Positions 1 through 8,390 of a DNA stretch of 64,000 bases are shown here, piece after piece. Source of the DNA: an uncultured Clostridia bacterium (GTDB lineage: Bacteria > Bacillota > Clostridia > Oscillospirales > Acutalibacteraceae). The translations under genes were made by a program, and so were the position numbers. The notes under the pieces are model-generated. The model searched no databases. It had not been told where the DNA came from and was given only the letters and a program-made list of their open reading frames with translations. The stretch lies in the NCBI GenBank assembly GCA_944384905.1, contig CALWVE010000006.1:1-64000 (forward strand), in the 5' to 3' direction. Within the stretch, counting starts at the first letter, position 1; each line of letters starts with the position of its first letter.

Positions 1-126
1 CTACAATAACCGCAGAATCAAGATAAAGCTAAAGGGTCTGCCGCCTGCTCTTCACAGACAACAAGCCCTTTCGGTTGCTTGATTTATTTCTTCAAAAATA
101 TTGTCTAACTTTTTGGGGGCACTTCA
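1..126 (+). mobile_element. Right end of an IS3-family insertion sequence (partial)
   Basis: The window opens inside an insertion sequence. Bases 2-82 encode the C-terminus of an IS3-type OrfB transposase. After the stop codon, the stretch at about 102-126 (TGTCTAACTTTTTGGGGGC followed by ACTTCA) looks like the terminal inverted repeat of IS3/IS150-group elements, which start with TG and end with CA. The left end and any target duplication lie outside the window, so the exact boundary is inferred. Confidence 0.7.
2..82 (+). CDS. IS3-family transposase OrfB, C-terminal fragment
   Basis: The reading frame enters from the left edge and ends at TGA 80-82. It reads YNNRRIKIKLKGLPPALHR and then a few more residues. 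This matches the conserved C-terminus of IS3-family OrfB (rve integrase) proteins, where a YYN-x-R-I-K-x-L-K-G-x-x-P-x-x-Y/H-R pattern is typical. The DDE catalytic residues lie upstream, outside the window, so I cannot say whether the transposase is intact. Confidence 0.7.
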   Translation, partial: YNNRRIKIKLKGLPPALHRQQALSVA

Positions 127-166
127 CGCCAATAAGGTGCAGGGCTTTTTTATTATAGAATAGGCC

Positions 167-1507
167 TCACACAGGCGCATAAACCGTCAGCTGTAAATTG
201 GGAGATGCCGTTACCCGGTCATATCCGCCGTCGGGGAAAACAAGCTGGGTTACAGCCAGCGTTCCCTCATCCATAAACAACTCGCAAATCGTATGGTCAA
301 AGATGACATCCATCTCCCAGTCGCCCTCGTACCAGCGCGGAGAAAGCGTTTTGGCATACCAATCCGATGCAAAATCCTCATCAAAATCGACCGCACCGGC
401 GCGGCTTCTATCTGTAAACAAGCGGTTCTGCTCATCCACGCCCAGGGTCAGTTCCTGACCACGGCTATTCGAAAGCGTGACCGTGCCCACGCCGCTACCT
501 TTGATATGCAGGCGGAAAAGCCCGCCCGGAAGAGTACCGTCACAGGGAGTGCCGCTATCGAATACGCCGTCGGCGATCGGCGTCTGCGCCAGACGAATGC
601 CGCCCATCGGCGTTTCCACCAGCGCAAGCTTGCGGGCCAGCGTCATATTGCCTTTATACGTATCGGCAGGGATGTAGCTGGAATAAGCCCAGTTCATGCC
701 CCAGCCCATCAAAATACGCTGCTGTGTGTTGTGGAATGTCACACCAGCATAATTGTCGTACCCCTGATCGATCCATTCCGGCTTCGAAAAAGGCTGGTCA
801 CAGACAAACGTCTTACCGTCGAACTGTCCCAAAAAGTACTGCGTGCGCGAACCGTGGTTTTCGTGTTCCGCGCTCATGCTCACCAGCAGCACCCATTTTT
901 CCTGCCCGCCTATCATCAGCGGGAACAGATCGGGGCATTCCCAAACGCCTGCCGAATGATTGCCCTCATAAAATTCGCCGGTTTTTTCCCAGTCTTTCAA
1001 ATTCTGAGAGGCATAAAACACCACCCGGTCACCGGCAGCCAGCACCACCGTCCAGCCGCCCTGGGGATTGGGCAGGATCTTAGGATCGCGGAAATCGGGC
1101 AGCGCGGTATTGGGGATCACCGGATTGCCCTCGTATTTATGGAAATGGACAAAATCAACCGACCACGCGAGGCTCTGCTGCTCCGTTTCACCGTGGCTCG
1201 TATACATCGCTACAATCGGAGGATGTTCTTTGCTGCCAAAGCCGGATGTATTTTCCGCATCATAAACCGCAGACCCGGAAAAAATCATGCCCAGTTCATC
1301 GGGCGCCAGCGCAATGGGCAAATGCTGCCAATGAACCAAATCTTTACTCACGGCGTGATACCAATGCATGGGGCCCCACTGAATGTCATCGGGATAATGC
1401 TGCGCAAACAAATGGTAATTTCCGTTTTCATATACCAAACCGTTCGGGTCGTTGATCCATCCTTTTTGCGGCGTAAAATGAAGAACGGGACGATGATAAT
1501 TCTGCAT
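167..1507 (-). CDS. GH32 beta-fructosidase (sucrose/fructan hydrolase)
   Basis: A glycoside hydrolase family 32 enzyme that releases fructose from sucrose, sucrose-6-phosphate or fructo-oligosaccharides. The three family signatures are visible: WINDPNG at residues 17-23 (Asp20 nucleophile), RDP at 140-142 (transition-state stabiliser) and WECPDLF around 189-195 (Glu acid/base). A five-bladed propeller region is followed by a C-terminal beta-sandwich, and 446 residues is normal for bacterial sucrose-6-phosphate hydrolases. There is no signal peptide, so it is cytoplasmic. It lies 36 bp downstream of an MFS transporter on the same strand, which suggests co-transcription and uptake of its substrate. 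The start has a good AAGGAG site. Whether the substrate is phosphorylated cannot be told; no PTS gene is visible nearby. Confidence 0.9.
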   Translation of the reverse strand: MQNYHRPVLHFTPQKGWINDPNGLVYENGNYHLFAQHYPDDIQWGPMHWYHAVSKDLVHWQHLPIALAPDELGMIFSGSAVYDAENTSGFGSKEHPPIVAMYTSHGETEQQSLAWSVDFVHFHKYEGNPVIPNTALPDFRDPKILPNPQGGWTVVLAAGDRVVFYASQNLKDWEKTGEFYEGNHSAGVWECPDLFPLMIGGQEKWVLLVSMSAEHENHGSRTQYFLGQFDGKTFVCDQPFSKPEWIDQGYDNYAGVTFHNTQQRILMGWGMNWAYSSYIPADTYKGNMTLARKLALVETPMGGIRLAQTPIADGVFDSGTPCDGTLPGGLFRLHIKGSGVGTVTLSNSRGQELTLGVDEQNRLFTDRSRAGAVDFDEDFASDWYAKTLSPRWYEGDWEMDVIFDHTICELFMDEGTLAVTQLVFPDGGYDRVTASPNLQLTVYAPV

Positions 1508-1543
1508 GGAAAATACTCCTTTCCCTGATTTTATCTCAAAATT

Positions 1544-2818
1544 TTAAGCTTCCTCATCTTCCAGGGTCGGTTCGTGCACACGGCCGATCATCACCATGGC
1601 CAGAACATACAGCACCAAAATGAACGCAAACGGCAGGCGGCGATCCATACTGGAAAGCCATCCGGCGAGATAGCCGAACGGAGAAGAAAGCGCAACCGTG
1701 GAAGCCATAATCAGTGCGTTCAAGCGTGCGCGTTCCTGCGGATTGATGTTCAGCTGGAGCAATGCGTCTTTGCGCGGATTGACCAGCGCCGCGGCCACAG
1801 CGGCAACAAAGACATAAAGCAGCACCAGGCCCACATTGTTGGCCGGCGAGAAGATCAGCACCAGAACGGCCACGACATACAGCGAAAGGCCGATCCACAG
1901 CGGCGCGCGGAATTTGGTCACGCTCATGCGGTGCTGAATGCCCACCATAAAGACCAGCATCACGATCGCATTGAGAATCGGGAACATAGCCAGCAGGTTT
2001 TCGGAAAGCCCGAGACGCTGCGTCACATACAAGCTGAAAAAGTTGGTGCTTACGATATTGGCAATATACAAAAGAACCGAAACGGCCACGGCTTTCAGCA
2101 CACCTTTGTCTTTAAGCAGGCGCGGAATCAGCTGGCGGTATTCCCCCAGCATATGGAAAACAGATACGCCTTTTGTTTCGGCCCGGCGAATCTTACCCTG
2201 TTTTGTTTCGCTGCAAAACTTAAAGGTAATCAGCGTTTTGGTAACCATCGTCACTGCAAACAGGAAATACAGCACCCGTACCACCGGCACGATGGAATAC
2301 GAGCTGACAAACAAACCGGAAATCGGCGCGAAAAACACGGCGACCAGCCCGCCGATATTCACCCAGGTGTAGATGCCCACCAAATCTTTCGGCTGTGCGT
2401 CTTCGATCAGCAGGCAGTACCATGCCGTCTGGTTGATCTGCTCAAAACAGTTGAGCACGGCAGCCGCCAAAAACAGCCAGAAATTATTTGAAACCGACCA
2501 CACCAGACAGGCCATGCTCCAGCCGAAGAAATCGCCCAGCATGGTGGTAAATTTTCGCCCCAGCTTATCGGTTAAAATGCCGCCGAAAAACGAGAAAAAC
2601 ACCTGCACAACCATCGCAACGGAAAGAATCGTGCCGATCTGCACATCCGTGATGCCTTGTGTATACATATACAGCGTGGTAAACGGCGCGATCAGATTGT
2701 AAGGAATGCCCCACAGCGGCTCGATCAGCACCAGTGTACGCGGGTTTCCGCCGTTATTCGCCAAGACCTGAATCAGCGGATGTTCCCGCAGGCGGCTCAT
2801 TTTTGCTTTCAAACTCAT
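1544..2818 (-). CDS. Major facilitator superfamily transporter
   Basis: A 424-residue polytopic membrane protein with about twelve hydrophobic segments and the MFS loop 2-3 signature GGILTDKLGRK near residue 80. It precedes the GH32 fructosidase by 36 bp in the same direction, so a natural inference is import of sucrose or fructo-oligosaccharides. The sequence itself does not fix the substrate, and many MFS proteins of this size export drugs. The C-terminus is acidic (EPTLEDEEA). I did not find a convincing promoter directly upstream. Confidence 0.8.
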   Translation of the reverse strand: MSLKAKMSRLREHPLIQVLANNGGNPRTLVLIEPLWGIPYNLIAPFTTLYMYTQGITDVQIGTILSVAMVVQVFFSFFGGILTDKLGRKFTTMLGDFFGWSMACLVWSVSNNFWLFLAAAVLNCFEQINQTAWYCLLIEDAQPKDLVGIYTWVNIGGLVAVFFAPISGLFVSSYSIVPVVRVLYFLFAVTMVTKTLITFKFCSETKQGKIRRAETKGVSVFHMLGEYRQLIPRLLKDKGVLKAVAVSVLLYIANIVSTNFFSLYVTQRLGLSENLLAMFPILNAIVMLVFMVGIQHRMSVTKFRAPLWIGLSLYVVAVLVLIFSPANNVGLVLLYVFVAAVAAALVNPRKDALLQLNINPQERARLNALIMASTVALSSPFGYLAGWLSSMDRRLPFAFILVLYVLAMVMIGRVHEPTLEDEEA

Positions 2819-2916
2819 CTTTTTATCCCTGCCCTCCCAAACATTCCCGATTATTTTATCATACTTGCAGGCAAACAGGAAGAGTCTTTTTGCACAAGAA
2901 ATCCGAATAAAACAAA

Positions 2917-2942
2917 AGCGGCGTGAAATTCATCACACCGCT
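2917..2942 (-). terminator. Rho-independent terminator after the 73-residue gene
   Basis: A 10-bp inverted repeat (AGCGGCGTGA at 2917-2926, TCACACCGCT at 2933-2942, one G-T wobble) is followed on the minus strand by a T-rich run. It sits 20 bp past the stop of the small gene at 2962-3183. Confidence 0.7.
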
Positions 2943-2961
2943 AAAAATCAAACAGTTGAAT

Positions 2962-3183
2962 TTATTTTTCCTCGGGCTTTTCAAGCAGAACAAAAGACAC
3001 GAGCGTTTCTTTGTGAAGGTAATTTTCAAGCTTGGGATCAACATCCACCGTCTGCGTGGCCATCTGTGAAATCGTCCAGCCTTCTTCCAGCAGCTTGTTA
3101 ATACGAACAAAATACTTGTTATCATTCACATCGTTCTGTTCCGTATAATCCCGGCTGTTGCTCAGATAAACCAACTTCTGCAT
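2962..3183 (-). CDS. Small conserved-type hypothetical protein (73 aa)
   Basis: A short hydrophilic cytoplasmic protein that I do not recognise. It has an ideal ribosome binding site (AGGGAGA, 7 bp before ATG) and its own terminator, so it is probably real. The sequence includes an acidic helix region (KYFVRINKLLEEGWTISQMA) resembling the small proteins that hold a strand-helix-strand fold with a conserved LLEEGW motif, as seen in uncharacterised Firmicutes proteins and phage-type regulators. No enzymatic motif is visible. Confidence 0.6.
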   Translation of the reverse strand: MQKLVYLSNSRDYTEQNDVNDNKYFVRINKLLEEGWTISQMATQTVDVDPKLENYLHKETLVSFVLLEKPEEK

Positions 3184-3446
3184 GGTTTGTTCTCCCTTCG
3201 GTTGAAGTAAATGGAATCGATCAGCTTTTCAGCGGCAAACACCTTATTTCTGACTCGCCACTCTACGCTCGCCGAAACAGCGCACGCGTTTTACCCGCGA
3301 AAAGGTGGTAGCGACAGGGAGCCGCGGCGAGGGCGCTTGCAACCGAGCAGGCGACCCGAGCGTGCCTTTTCGCGGAAGAGGAGGAATGACGAAGCGATAT
3401 GAGAAAAGCCATCGGCTTTTTGAATGGAGCGAAGTCCATTCCAACG

Positions 3447-3665
3447 TGGTGCGGATAACAGGACTTGACCGTCTGCGGCGGCTTCGCCTTGTAGACTCTC
3501 CACTTGGGCACCCAAACGCTTTGCGTTTCGGTACCGCCCTCGTGCCTTTCGGCTGAAAATGTGCCCCTGGCACATTTTGCAACGCCGAAACCTTCTCAGG
3601 TTCAAGTCCGCTTATTCGAATGATAAGAAATCATTCTTCAAACAAGCTTAACCTGAATCAATTGC
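3447..3665 (-). repeat. tRNA-Leu downstream unit ending in a copy of the tRNA 3' end
   Basis: Downstream of tRNA-Leu on the minus strand, a 219-bp unit ends with a perfect 22-bp copy (3447-3468) of the tRNA 3' end including CCA (original at 3666-3687). Inside the unit, 3597-3609 (CAGGTTCAAGTCC on the plus strand) is an inverted copy of the T-arm. The hairpin AAAATGTGCC-CCT-GGCACATTTT sits at 3557-3579. The design parallels the 197-bp units behind tRNA-Arg at 60748-61190. The remaining DNA at 3184-3446 holds no convincing gene. Confidence 0.7.
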
Positions 3666-3750
<85 letters not shown>

Positions 3751-3781
3751 TGAAATCCGGGATTTTCACCCGGATGATAAA

Positions 3782-3810
3782 AGTATACCTTATTTTGTTT
3801 TCTTATGCAA
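3782..3810 (-). promoter_or_regulatory. Promoter of tRNA-Leu
   Basis: TTGCAT (-35, 3805-3810), a 17-bp spacer and TATACT (-10, 3782-3787) on the minus strand, 32 bp upstream of the tRNA. Confidence 0.75.
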
Positions 3811-3830
3811 GAGGAATTCGGCCAAGTGTA

Positions 3831-5105
3831 TTATAAATGCAGTTCGCCGCTTTCCAGCATGGACTGTGCCGCCAGCAGAATGCCCAGCCGGCCGCTATGG
3901 AAATTCAAGCCGCCCTGCATCCAAACGGCGAACGGCTCGCGCAGCGGAGCATCCGCTGAAAGCTCGATGGAAGCGCCCAGCGTAAATGCGCCCGCCGCCA
4001 TGATGACGTCGCAGTCATAGCCCGGCATAGCCCACGGTTCGGGGGTCACGAACGAATCAACCGGCGCGCCTTTCTGCACGCCGCGGCAGAACGCCACCAG
4101 CGCCTCGCGTGTGCGCAGCTGAATCGCCTGAATGATGTCGGCGCGGTTTTCGTCACAGCGCGGCGTAACGTCATAACCAAAGCGAGAGAACAGACCGGCG
4201 GCAAACGCGGCGGTTTTCAGCGCTTCGCCCGTGACGTGCGGCGCATGGAACGTACCCATAAACAGTTCGCGCGTGGTGCCCAGGGTACAGCCCACTTCTT
4301 TGCCCAGGCCAGGCGTGGTGAGGCGGTAGCTGCAGCTTTCCACCAAATCTTTCCGGCCGGCGATATAGCCGCCCGTGGGGGCGATGCCGCCGCCGGGATT
4401 CTTAATCAGCGAACCGGCCATCAGATCGGCGCCGTGCTGTGTCGGTTCCGTTTTCTGCACAAATTCGCCGTAGCAGTTATCAACCATCACGATACAGTCG
4501 GGATTCTTCGCCTTGGCGATCGACGCAATCCGTTCGATTTCTTCCACAAACAGGGACGGACGCAGGCTGTAACCGCGCGAACGCTGTACATACACCATGC
4601 GAACGCCGCCGTCCACCGCCTCGCGGATGCCCTCGTAATCGGGTGTGCCGTCGGGGAGCAGATCCACCTGACGGTATTCGATGCCCCATTCCTTGAGCGT
4701 GCCGTTGCCGTTGCCGGTGAGTCCGATCACGCTGCGCAGCGTATCGTAGGGCATACCGGTCACGCTGAGCATCACGTCGCCCGGACGGAGCACGCCGAAC
4801 AGCGCCACGGTAAGCGCATGCGTTCCGCACACGAAATTATGGCGCACCAGCGCGTCTTCGGCGCCAAAAGCGTGGCAGTACACTTCGTCAAGCTTATCGC
4901 GGCCGCGGTCATCGTAGCCGTAGCCCGTGGAGCCGCCGAAAATACTTTCGCTGACCCCCGCCTGAGAAAATGCGGCCAGCATCTTCTGCTGGTTATAATC
5001 CTGAACGGCCTCGATCTGCGCCAGCGCAGGAGCCGCTTCTTTCATGGTTTCTTCACCGGCCCGCAGAATCCGCGGGTCGATCGAAAAATAAGGATAAACT
5101 TCCAT
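3831..5105 (-). CDS. Methionine gamma-lyase family / aluminium-resistance-type PLP protein
   Basis: A fold-type I PLP-dependent protein of the Met_gamma_lyase family, long annotated as aluminium resistance protein (YnbB-like) in Firmicutes. Visible signs are FGGSTGYGYDDRGRDKLDEV near the N-terminus, VMVDNCYGEF (the Asp that contacts the PLP ring nitrogen) and GSLIKNPGGGIAPTGGY, where the Lys is the expected Schiff-base residue. I start it at ATG 5105, which has an AAGGAAA site; an upstream in-frame ATG at 5174 has none. The actual reaction of this family is poorly defined, and C-S lyase activity is an inference from homology. It lies alone between tRNA-Leu and a repeat cluster. Confidence 0.85.
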   Translation of the reverse strand: MEVYPYFSIDPRILRAGEETMKEAAPALAQIEAVQDYNQQKMLAAFSQAGVSESIFGGSTGYGYDDRGRDKLDEVYCHAFGAEDALVRHNFVCGTHALTVALFGVLRPGDVMLSVTGMPYDTLRSVIGLTGNGNGTLKEWGIEYRQVDLLPDGTPDYEGIREAVDGGVRMVYVQRSRGYSLRPSLFVEEIERIASIAKAKNPDCIVMVDNCYGEFVQKTEPTQHGADLMAGSLIKNPGGGIAPTGGYIAGRKDLVESCSYRLTTPGLGKEVGCTLGTTRELFMGTFHAPHVTGEALKTAAFAAGLFSRFGYDVTPRCDENRADIIQAIQLRTREALVAFCRGVQKGAPVDSFVTPEPWAMPGYDCDVIMAAGAFTLGASIELSADAPLREPFAVWMQGGLNFHSGRLGILLAAQSMLESGELHL

Positions 5106-5195
5106 AGTTTCCTTTCCTTGGCCGCCTGTACGGCCTTTTGATGTAATTTCTTCTATAAACTTTGCTCTTCGCACTTTTATCAGAGCGAAGAAGAC

Positions 5196-5283
5196 GCATT
5201 AAAAATTCAAGCTTCTGCCGCGCAAATAAAGTAAAGATACAGCAGCAGGCTTCCCCGTGAAGGATCCTGTGCCGGTTCGGCAC
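5196..5283 (+). repeat. Companion module of the intergenic repeat family (copy A)
   Basis: This stretch shares TTCAAGCTTCTGCCGCGC, then a GTAAA...CAGC...CCCGTGAAGGATC segment and the hairpin GTGCCG-GTT-CGGCAC with stretches at 19960-20090, 42020-42142 and 61350-61472. In other copies the last stem is GCGGCG-GTT-CGCCGC, so the pairing is kept while the sequence differs. Confidence 0.7.
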
Positions 5284-5446
5284 TAGGGAACCCCCGGCGA
5301 GGGTTCCCTACGCCGAAACCGTCCCCCGGACGCTTTCGGCTACCCTCCTGCGCTTATAAAGGCAAAAGAGTTTCGCGCCTTGCGAGGCGCGCCGGGGGCT
5401 TTGCCTCTCGACCCCACGATTTTTTGAAAAAAATCGAGTAAAACTT
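5284..5446 (+). repeat. Five-hairpin structured intergenic repeat, copy A
   Basis: Consecutive inverted repeats: hp1 5284-5310 (GGGAACCC...GGGTTCCC), hp2 5312-5340 (GCCGAAACCGTCC...GGACGCTTTCGGC), hp3 5374-5391 (CGCGCCT-TGCG-AGGCGCG), hp4 5392-5410 and hp5 5417-5436 (CGATTTTTTGAAAAAAATCG), with the linker TACCCTCCTGCGCTTATAAAG between hp2 and hp3. The same order recurs in copies B to E with compensating stem changes. The tail 5447-5574 ends in the hairpin GCGGCAACTTGCCGC, 6 bp from the GNAT stop codon. No gene is visible in 5106-5574. Confidence 0.8.
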
Positions 5447-5574
5447 GCGGGAAGTCCCCGCTGACAATTCGCGAATCAGGTATAAAACGAATGACAAACA
5501 TCTGCCGCGCGACTTGAGCTTTCAATTTAAATTCAGCTTATTCGCGACATGGGAGCGGCAACTTGCCGCCCGCA

Positions 5575-6324
5575 TTACAGCGTGCATTCCGCCCAGCGGC
5601 CGTTTTCTTCAAACCCGAGCGCCGCATAAAATTCGGCGTTTTCATCTTCGGCGCGCAGCGCATGGCAGCGGCGGCCGCGCAATCGTTCGCACAGCTCGTC
5701 CACGGCAAGGCGCCCCAGTCCGCGCCGCCGCACCTGCGGCAAGACCGCTACGGCGGAAATCAACGCATCCGTTTCCGTGACAGCGCCTGCGAGCGCGCAG
5801 GCCAGCACGGTTCCCTCATGCTCGAACAACACGCCGTCTGCCGCGCCGTGGCGGACACGATGGGAAACATCGATATAAAACATCCCGGCTTCCGGCACCT
5901 GAAACGTTTCCGTTTCGCAGTCGCACAAAAAGCCGCACAGCTTGCGCAGTCCCAGTTCTTCGGCGCGAGCCACGCCGCCGCAGGGAACCGTTTCCCCCGG
6001 ATTTTCCCGCACCAGCGCCGGACCCTGACGGACGATCTTGAAGCCCAGCAGTTCGGCCGTTTCCGGCGAACACACAATCGTCTGCGGACCGATCGATTCC
6101 ACAAAAAAGCGGATTTCGTCGCGGTGGGCTTCACCCGGGCAGCCGGCAATCGTCAGCGCCCCATCCGTAAGGCCGAAAACGGCGTCCGGCGAGATCCAAA
6201 ACGCCACGCCGGGCGTTTCGTCGCCGTAAGCGAGGAACGTTCCGTAGATGCGCGTACCCAGCGCGCCGCTGCCGCACAGGCGGCGGATTTCTTCCCGGTT
6301 TTCAGGATATGCCCGTAAAATCAC
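5575..6324 (-). CDS. GNAT-family N-acetyltransferase
   Basis: A 249-residue protein whose C-terminal half is a GNAT acetyltransferase: the acetyl-CoA pyrophosphate loop appears as VRRRGLGRLAVDELCERL, followed by HALRAEDENAEFYAALGFEENG, a typical last strand and helix. The N-terminal half may be a degenerate second GNAT lobe. The acceptor is unknown. It begins with GTG at 6324, overlapping the stop of the preceding M42 peptidase by four bases (GTGA), so the two are translationally coupled and it is the last gene of a long minus-strand operon. Its stop codon directly abuts repeat copy A. Confidence 0.85.
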   Translation of the reverse strand: MILRAYPENREEIRRLCGSGALGTRIYGTFLAYGDETPGVAFWISPDAVFGLTDGALTIAGCPGEAHRDEIRFFVESIGPQTIVCSPETAELLGFKIVRQGPALVRENPGETVPCGGVARAEELGLRKLCGFLCDCETETFQVPEAGMFYIDVSHRVRHGAADGVLFEHEGTVLACALAGAVTETDALISAVAVLPQVRRRGLGRLAVDELCERLRGRRCHALRAEDENAEFYAALGFEENGRWAECTL

Positions 6325-7349
6325 GCTTCATCCCCCGCGATCTTTCTGCTCAGCGCGCGAACCAGCATAAGCGCATGTTCGTAGTCTTCTTTCGAAATCA
6401 TGCTCACCGCGGAATGCAGATAGCGGCAGGGCAGCGAAACGGCCGCACAGCGCACGCCGCCGCGCGAAACATGGATGGCGCCGGCATCGTTGCCGCCGGC
6501 CACGGTTGTTTTGGTCTGGCAGGGAATGCCCAGCTCTTTGGCCGTATCAAACGCCAGACGGTAATAGCCTTTATCATAAATCGTAGAACGATCCATAAAC
6601 GACACAACAGGGCCTTTGCCCACGCGGCAAACGCGCTTTTCTTCGGGAACGCCCTTAAAATCGGCCGCGGTGGTCGATTCCAGCACAATAGCCGCCTGCG
6701 GATCGATCTCAAATGAAGCGGTTTTCGAACCTTTCAGCCCGATTTCTTCCTGAACGGCAAAGCAGAACACCGTATCGTATTCCAAGCCTTCGCGGATCAG
6801 TTCGATCATCATCGCGCAGCCTGCGCGGTCGTCGATGGCGCGGGCCAGAATCTTGCCGTGCGATTCCTCATAGCCGGAATCAAAGGTCACGCTGTCGCCG
6901 GGGCAAACGAGAGCTTCCGTTTCGGCGCGCGTGGATGTACCGATATCGATCACCAGATCGTCGGGAGAAGGCACTTTGCTTCTGCCGTCGCTGTCGAGCA
7001 GATGAACCGGCTTGCCGCCGATCACGCCCGGGTATTTTTCGGCAACCAGCACGCGGCGGCCGAAGATGACGCGGCGGTCAATGCCGCCCACGCAGGAAAA
7101 ACCAAGCGTACCGTCTTCGCGGATCTGCGTCACGATAAAGCCCACTTCGTCCATATGGGCGTTGATCATCAGCCGCGTTTTGGCGGGCTGTTTGCCCTTG
7201 ACAGAAACGATCAGGTTTCCAAGCGGCGTAACGGAAATGCTATCGGCATAGGGACGCACTTCGCTGAGAATCATCTCGCGCACGTCGCCTTCATCACCGG
7301 AAATGCCCTGTGCTTCGCACAGGCGCTTCAAAAGTTCATAATCTGCCAT
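6321..7349 (-). CDS. M42-family metallo-aminopeptidase (first of a pair)
   Basis: A 342-residue peptidase of family M42 (FrvX / glutamyl aminopeptidase / endoglucanase M type), which forms large tetrahedral cytoplasmic complexes that trim peptides. Metal and catalytic residues are in place: NAHMDEVGF (His), AIDDRAGC (bridging Asp), VQEEIGLKG (catalytic Glu pair), a metal ligand in the LESTTAADF segment, and a C-terminal His in LHSAVSMI. I start at ATG 7349 because AAGGAGG lies just before it; the upstream ATG has no such site. It is separated by 13 bp from a second, diverged M42 gene and probably co-transcribed with it. Confidence 0.9.
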   Translation of the reverse strand: MADYELLKRLCEAQGISGDEGDVREMILSEVRPYADSISVTPLGNLIVSVKGKQPAKTRLMINAHMDEVGFIVTQIREDGTLGFSCVGGIDRRVIFGRRVLVAEKYPGVIGGKPVHLLDSDGRSKVPSPDDLVIDIGTSTRAETEALVCPGDSVTFDSGYEESHGKILARAIDDRAGCAMMIELIREGLEYDTVFCFAVQEEIGLKGSKTASFEIDPQAAIVLESTTAADFKGVPEEKRVCRVGKGPVVSFMDRSTIYDKGYYRLAFDTAKELGIPCQTKTTVAGGNDAGAIHVSRGGVRCAAVSLPCRYLHSAVSMISKEDYEHALMLVRALSRKIAGDEA

Positions 7350-7362
7350 GGTTTTCCCCTCC

Positions 7363-8376
7363 TTATTCGCCCAGCACATAGGCGGCCAAGAGCTGTGCCG
7401 TCTGTTCGATGTCTTTCAGGTCGCACACCTCCACAGGCGTGTGCATATTCCGCTGGGGAATCGAAACCAGTCCGCAGCGCACACCGCGTCGGGAAACGGC
7501 GACATGATCGGCGTTGGTGCCGGTGCCGCGTCCCATGATCTCCATCTGGAACGGGATGCCGGCGCGGCGGGCGGCTTCTTTCAGACCGTCGGTCACACCC
7601 TTATCGAGCAGGGGCGCGTAGCCGATAGCCGGGCCTTTGCCCAGTTCCATCGCTTCTTTATTGGAAACGCCGTTCTGCGTGGCAAACGTTACATCTACGA
7701 TCAAAGCTTCGGTGGGGTCATGACGGAACGCCTGCACCTGCGCGCCCTGTCCGCCGGTTTCCTCTTTGGAGCTGAGCACCACATGCAGACCCAGTTTCGG
7801 GGAAGCTTTCACGATTTCTTTTGCGGCCAGAATCACGGCGGCACAGCCTGCGCGGTCATCGAGCGCCGTGCCCGTTACGCGTCCGTTCTGCAAAGCGCAG
7901 ACGGAAGCAGGCACCAGCACGCGGTCACCCGGGGCGACAAGCCGTTCGGCTTCTTCTTTTGTAAGACCCACATCAATGGCCTGTTCGGCCACTTCGGGTG
8001 CTTTTTCGGCGCCGCCTTCTACGAGATGCGGCGGCAGGCAGGAAACCACGCCGGGCAGCGTCTCGCGGCCAAACACCAGCACACGCGCGCCGGTGAGCAC
8101 ACGGCGGTCCATGCCGCCCACAGGGGCAACCGTCAAAAAGCCTTCGGGATCGATGCCCGTTACCGTGAGGCCGATGCTGTCGAGGTGTGCGTCGAGCATC
8201 ACCTGGCGTTCGGCTTCCGGGTCTCCCCAGAAAGCGTGTACGCCGCCCAGGGAGTCGATTTCTACCTCGTCACAAAAATCCAGCGCGGCAGCGGCGGCCT
8301 GTGCGGCGGCATCCTCATCGCCGGAGGTTCCCTGCGCTTCGCACAGGGTCTTTAAAAGCTCCATCAAATTTTCCAT
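7363..8376 (-). CDS. M42-family metallo-aminopeptidase (second of a pair)
   Basis: A paralogue of the neighbouring M42 gene, 337 residues. Visible residues: DAHLDSIGLTV (His ligand), TALDDRAGCAAV (bridging Asp), SSKEETGGQGAQ (catalytic Glu pair), VDVTF (Asp ligand) and NMHTPVEV (C-terminal His). Both proteins share an opening LL...LCEAQG-SGDE motif, suggesting an old duplication. Tandem M42 genes are common in Firmicutes and may form mixed-specificity complexes, but the substrate cannot be read from sequence. It begins 14 bp after the murD stop codon. Confidence 0.9.
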   Translation of the reverse strand: MENLMELLKTLCEAQGTSGDEDAAAQAAAAALDFCDEVEIDSLGGVHAFWGDPEAERQVMLDAHLDSIGLTVTGIDPEGFLTVAPVGGMDRRVLTGARVLVFGRETLPGVVSCLPPHLVEGGAEKAPEVAEQAIDVGLTKEEAERLVAPGDRVLVPASVCALQNGRVTGTALDDRAGCAAVILAAKEIVKASPKLGLHVVLSSKEETGGQGAQVQAFRHDPTEALIVDVTFATQNGVSNKEAMELGKGPAIGYAPLLDKGVTDGLKEAARRAGIPFQMEIMGRGTGTNADHVAVSRRGVRCGLVSIPQRNMHTPVEVCDLKDIEQTAQLLAAYVLGE

Positions 8377-8390
8377 TTTGTCTCTTCCTT

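Noticed and set aside
3244..3605. Short open frames downstream of tRNA-Leu
   Set aside because: No SD, no domain, and they overlap hairpins and tRNA-derived copies.
5284..5446. Ordinary rho-independent terminators
   Set aside because: Only hp5 is followed by a short T-run; the fixed order, conserved linkers and covarying stems go beyond what a terminator needs.
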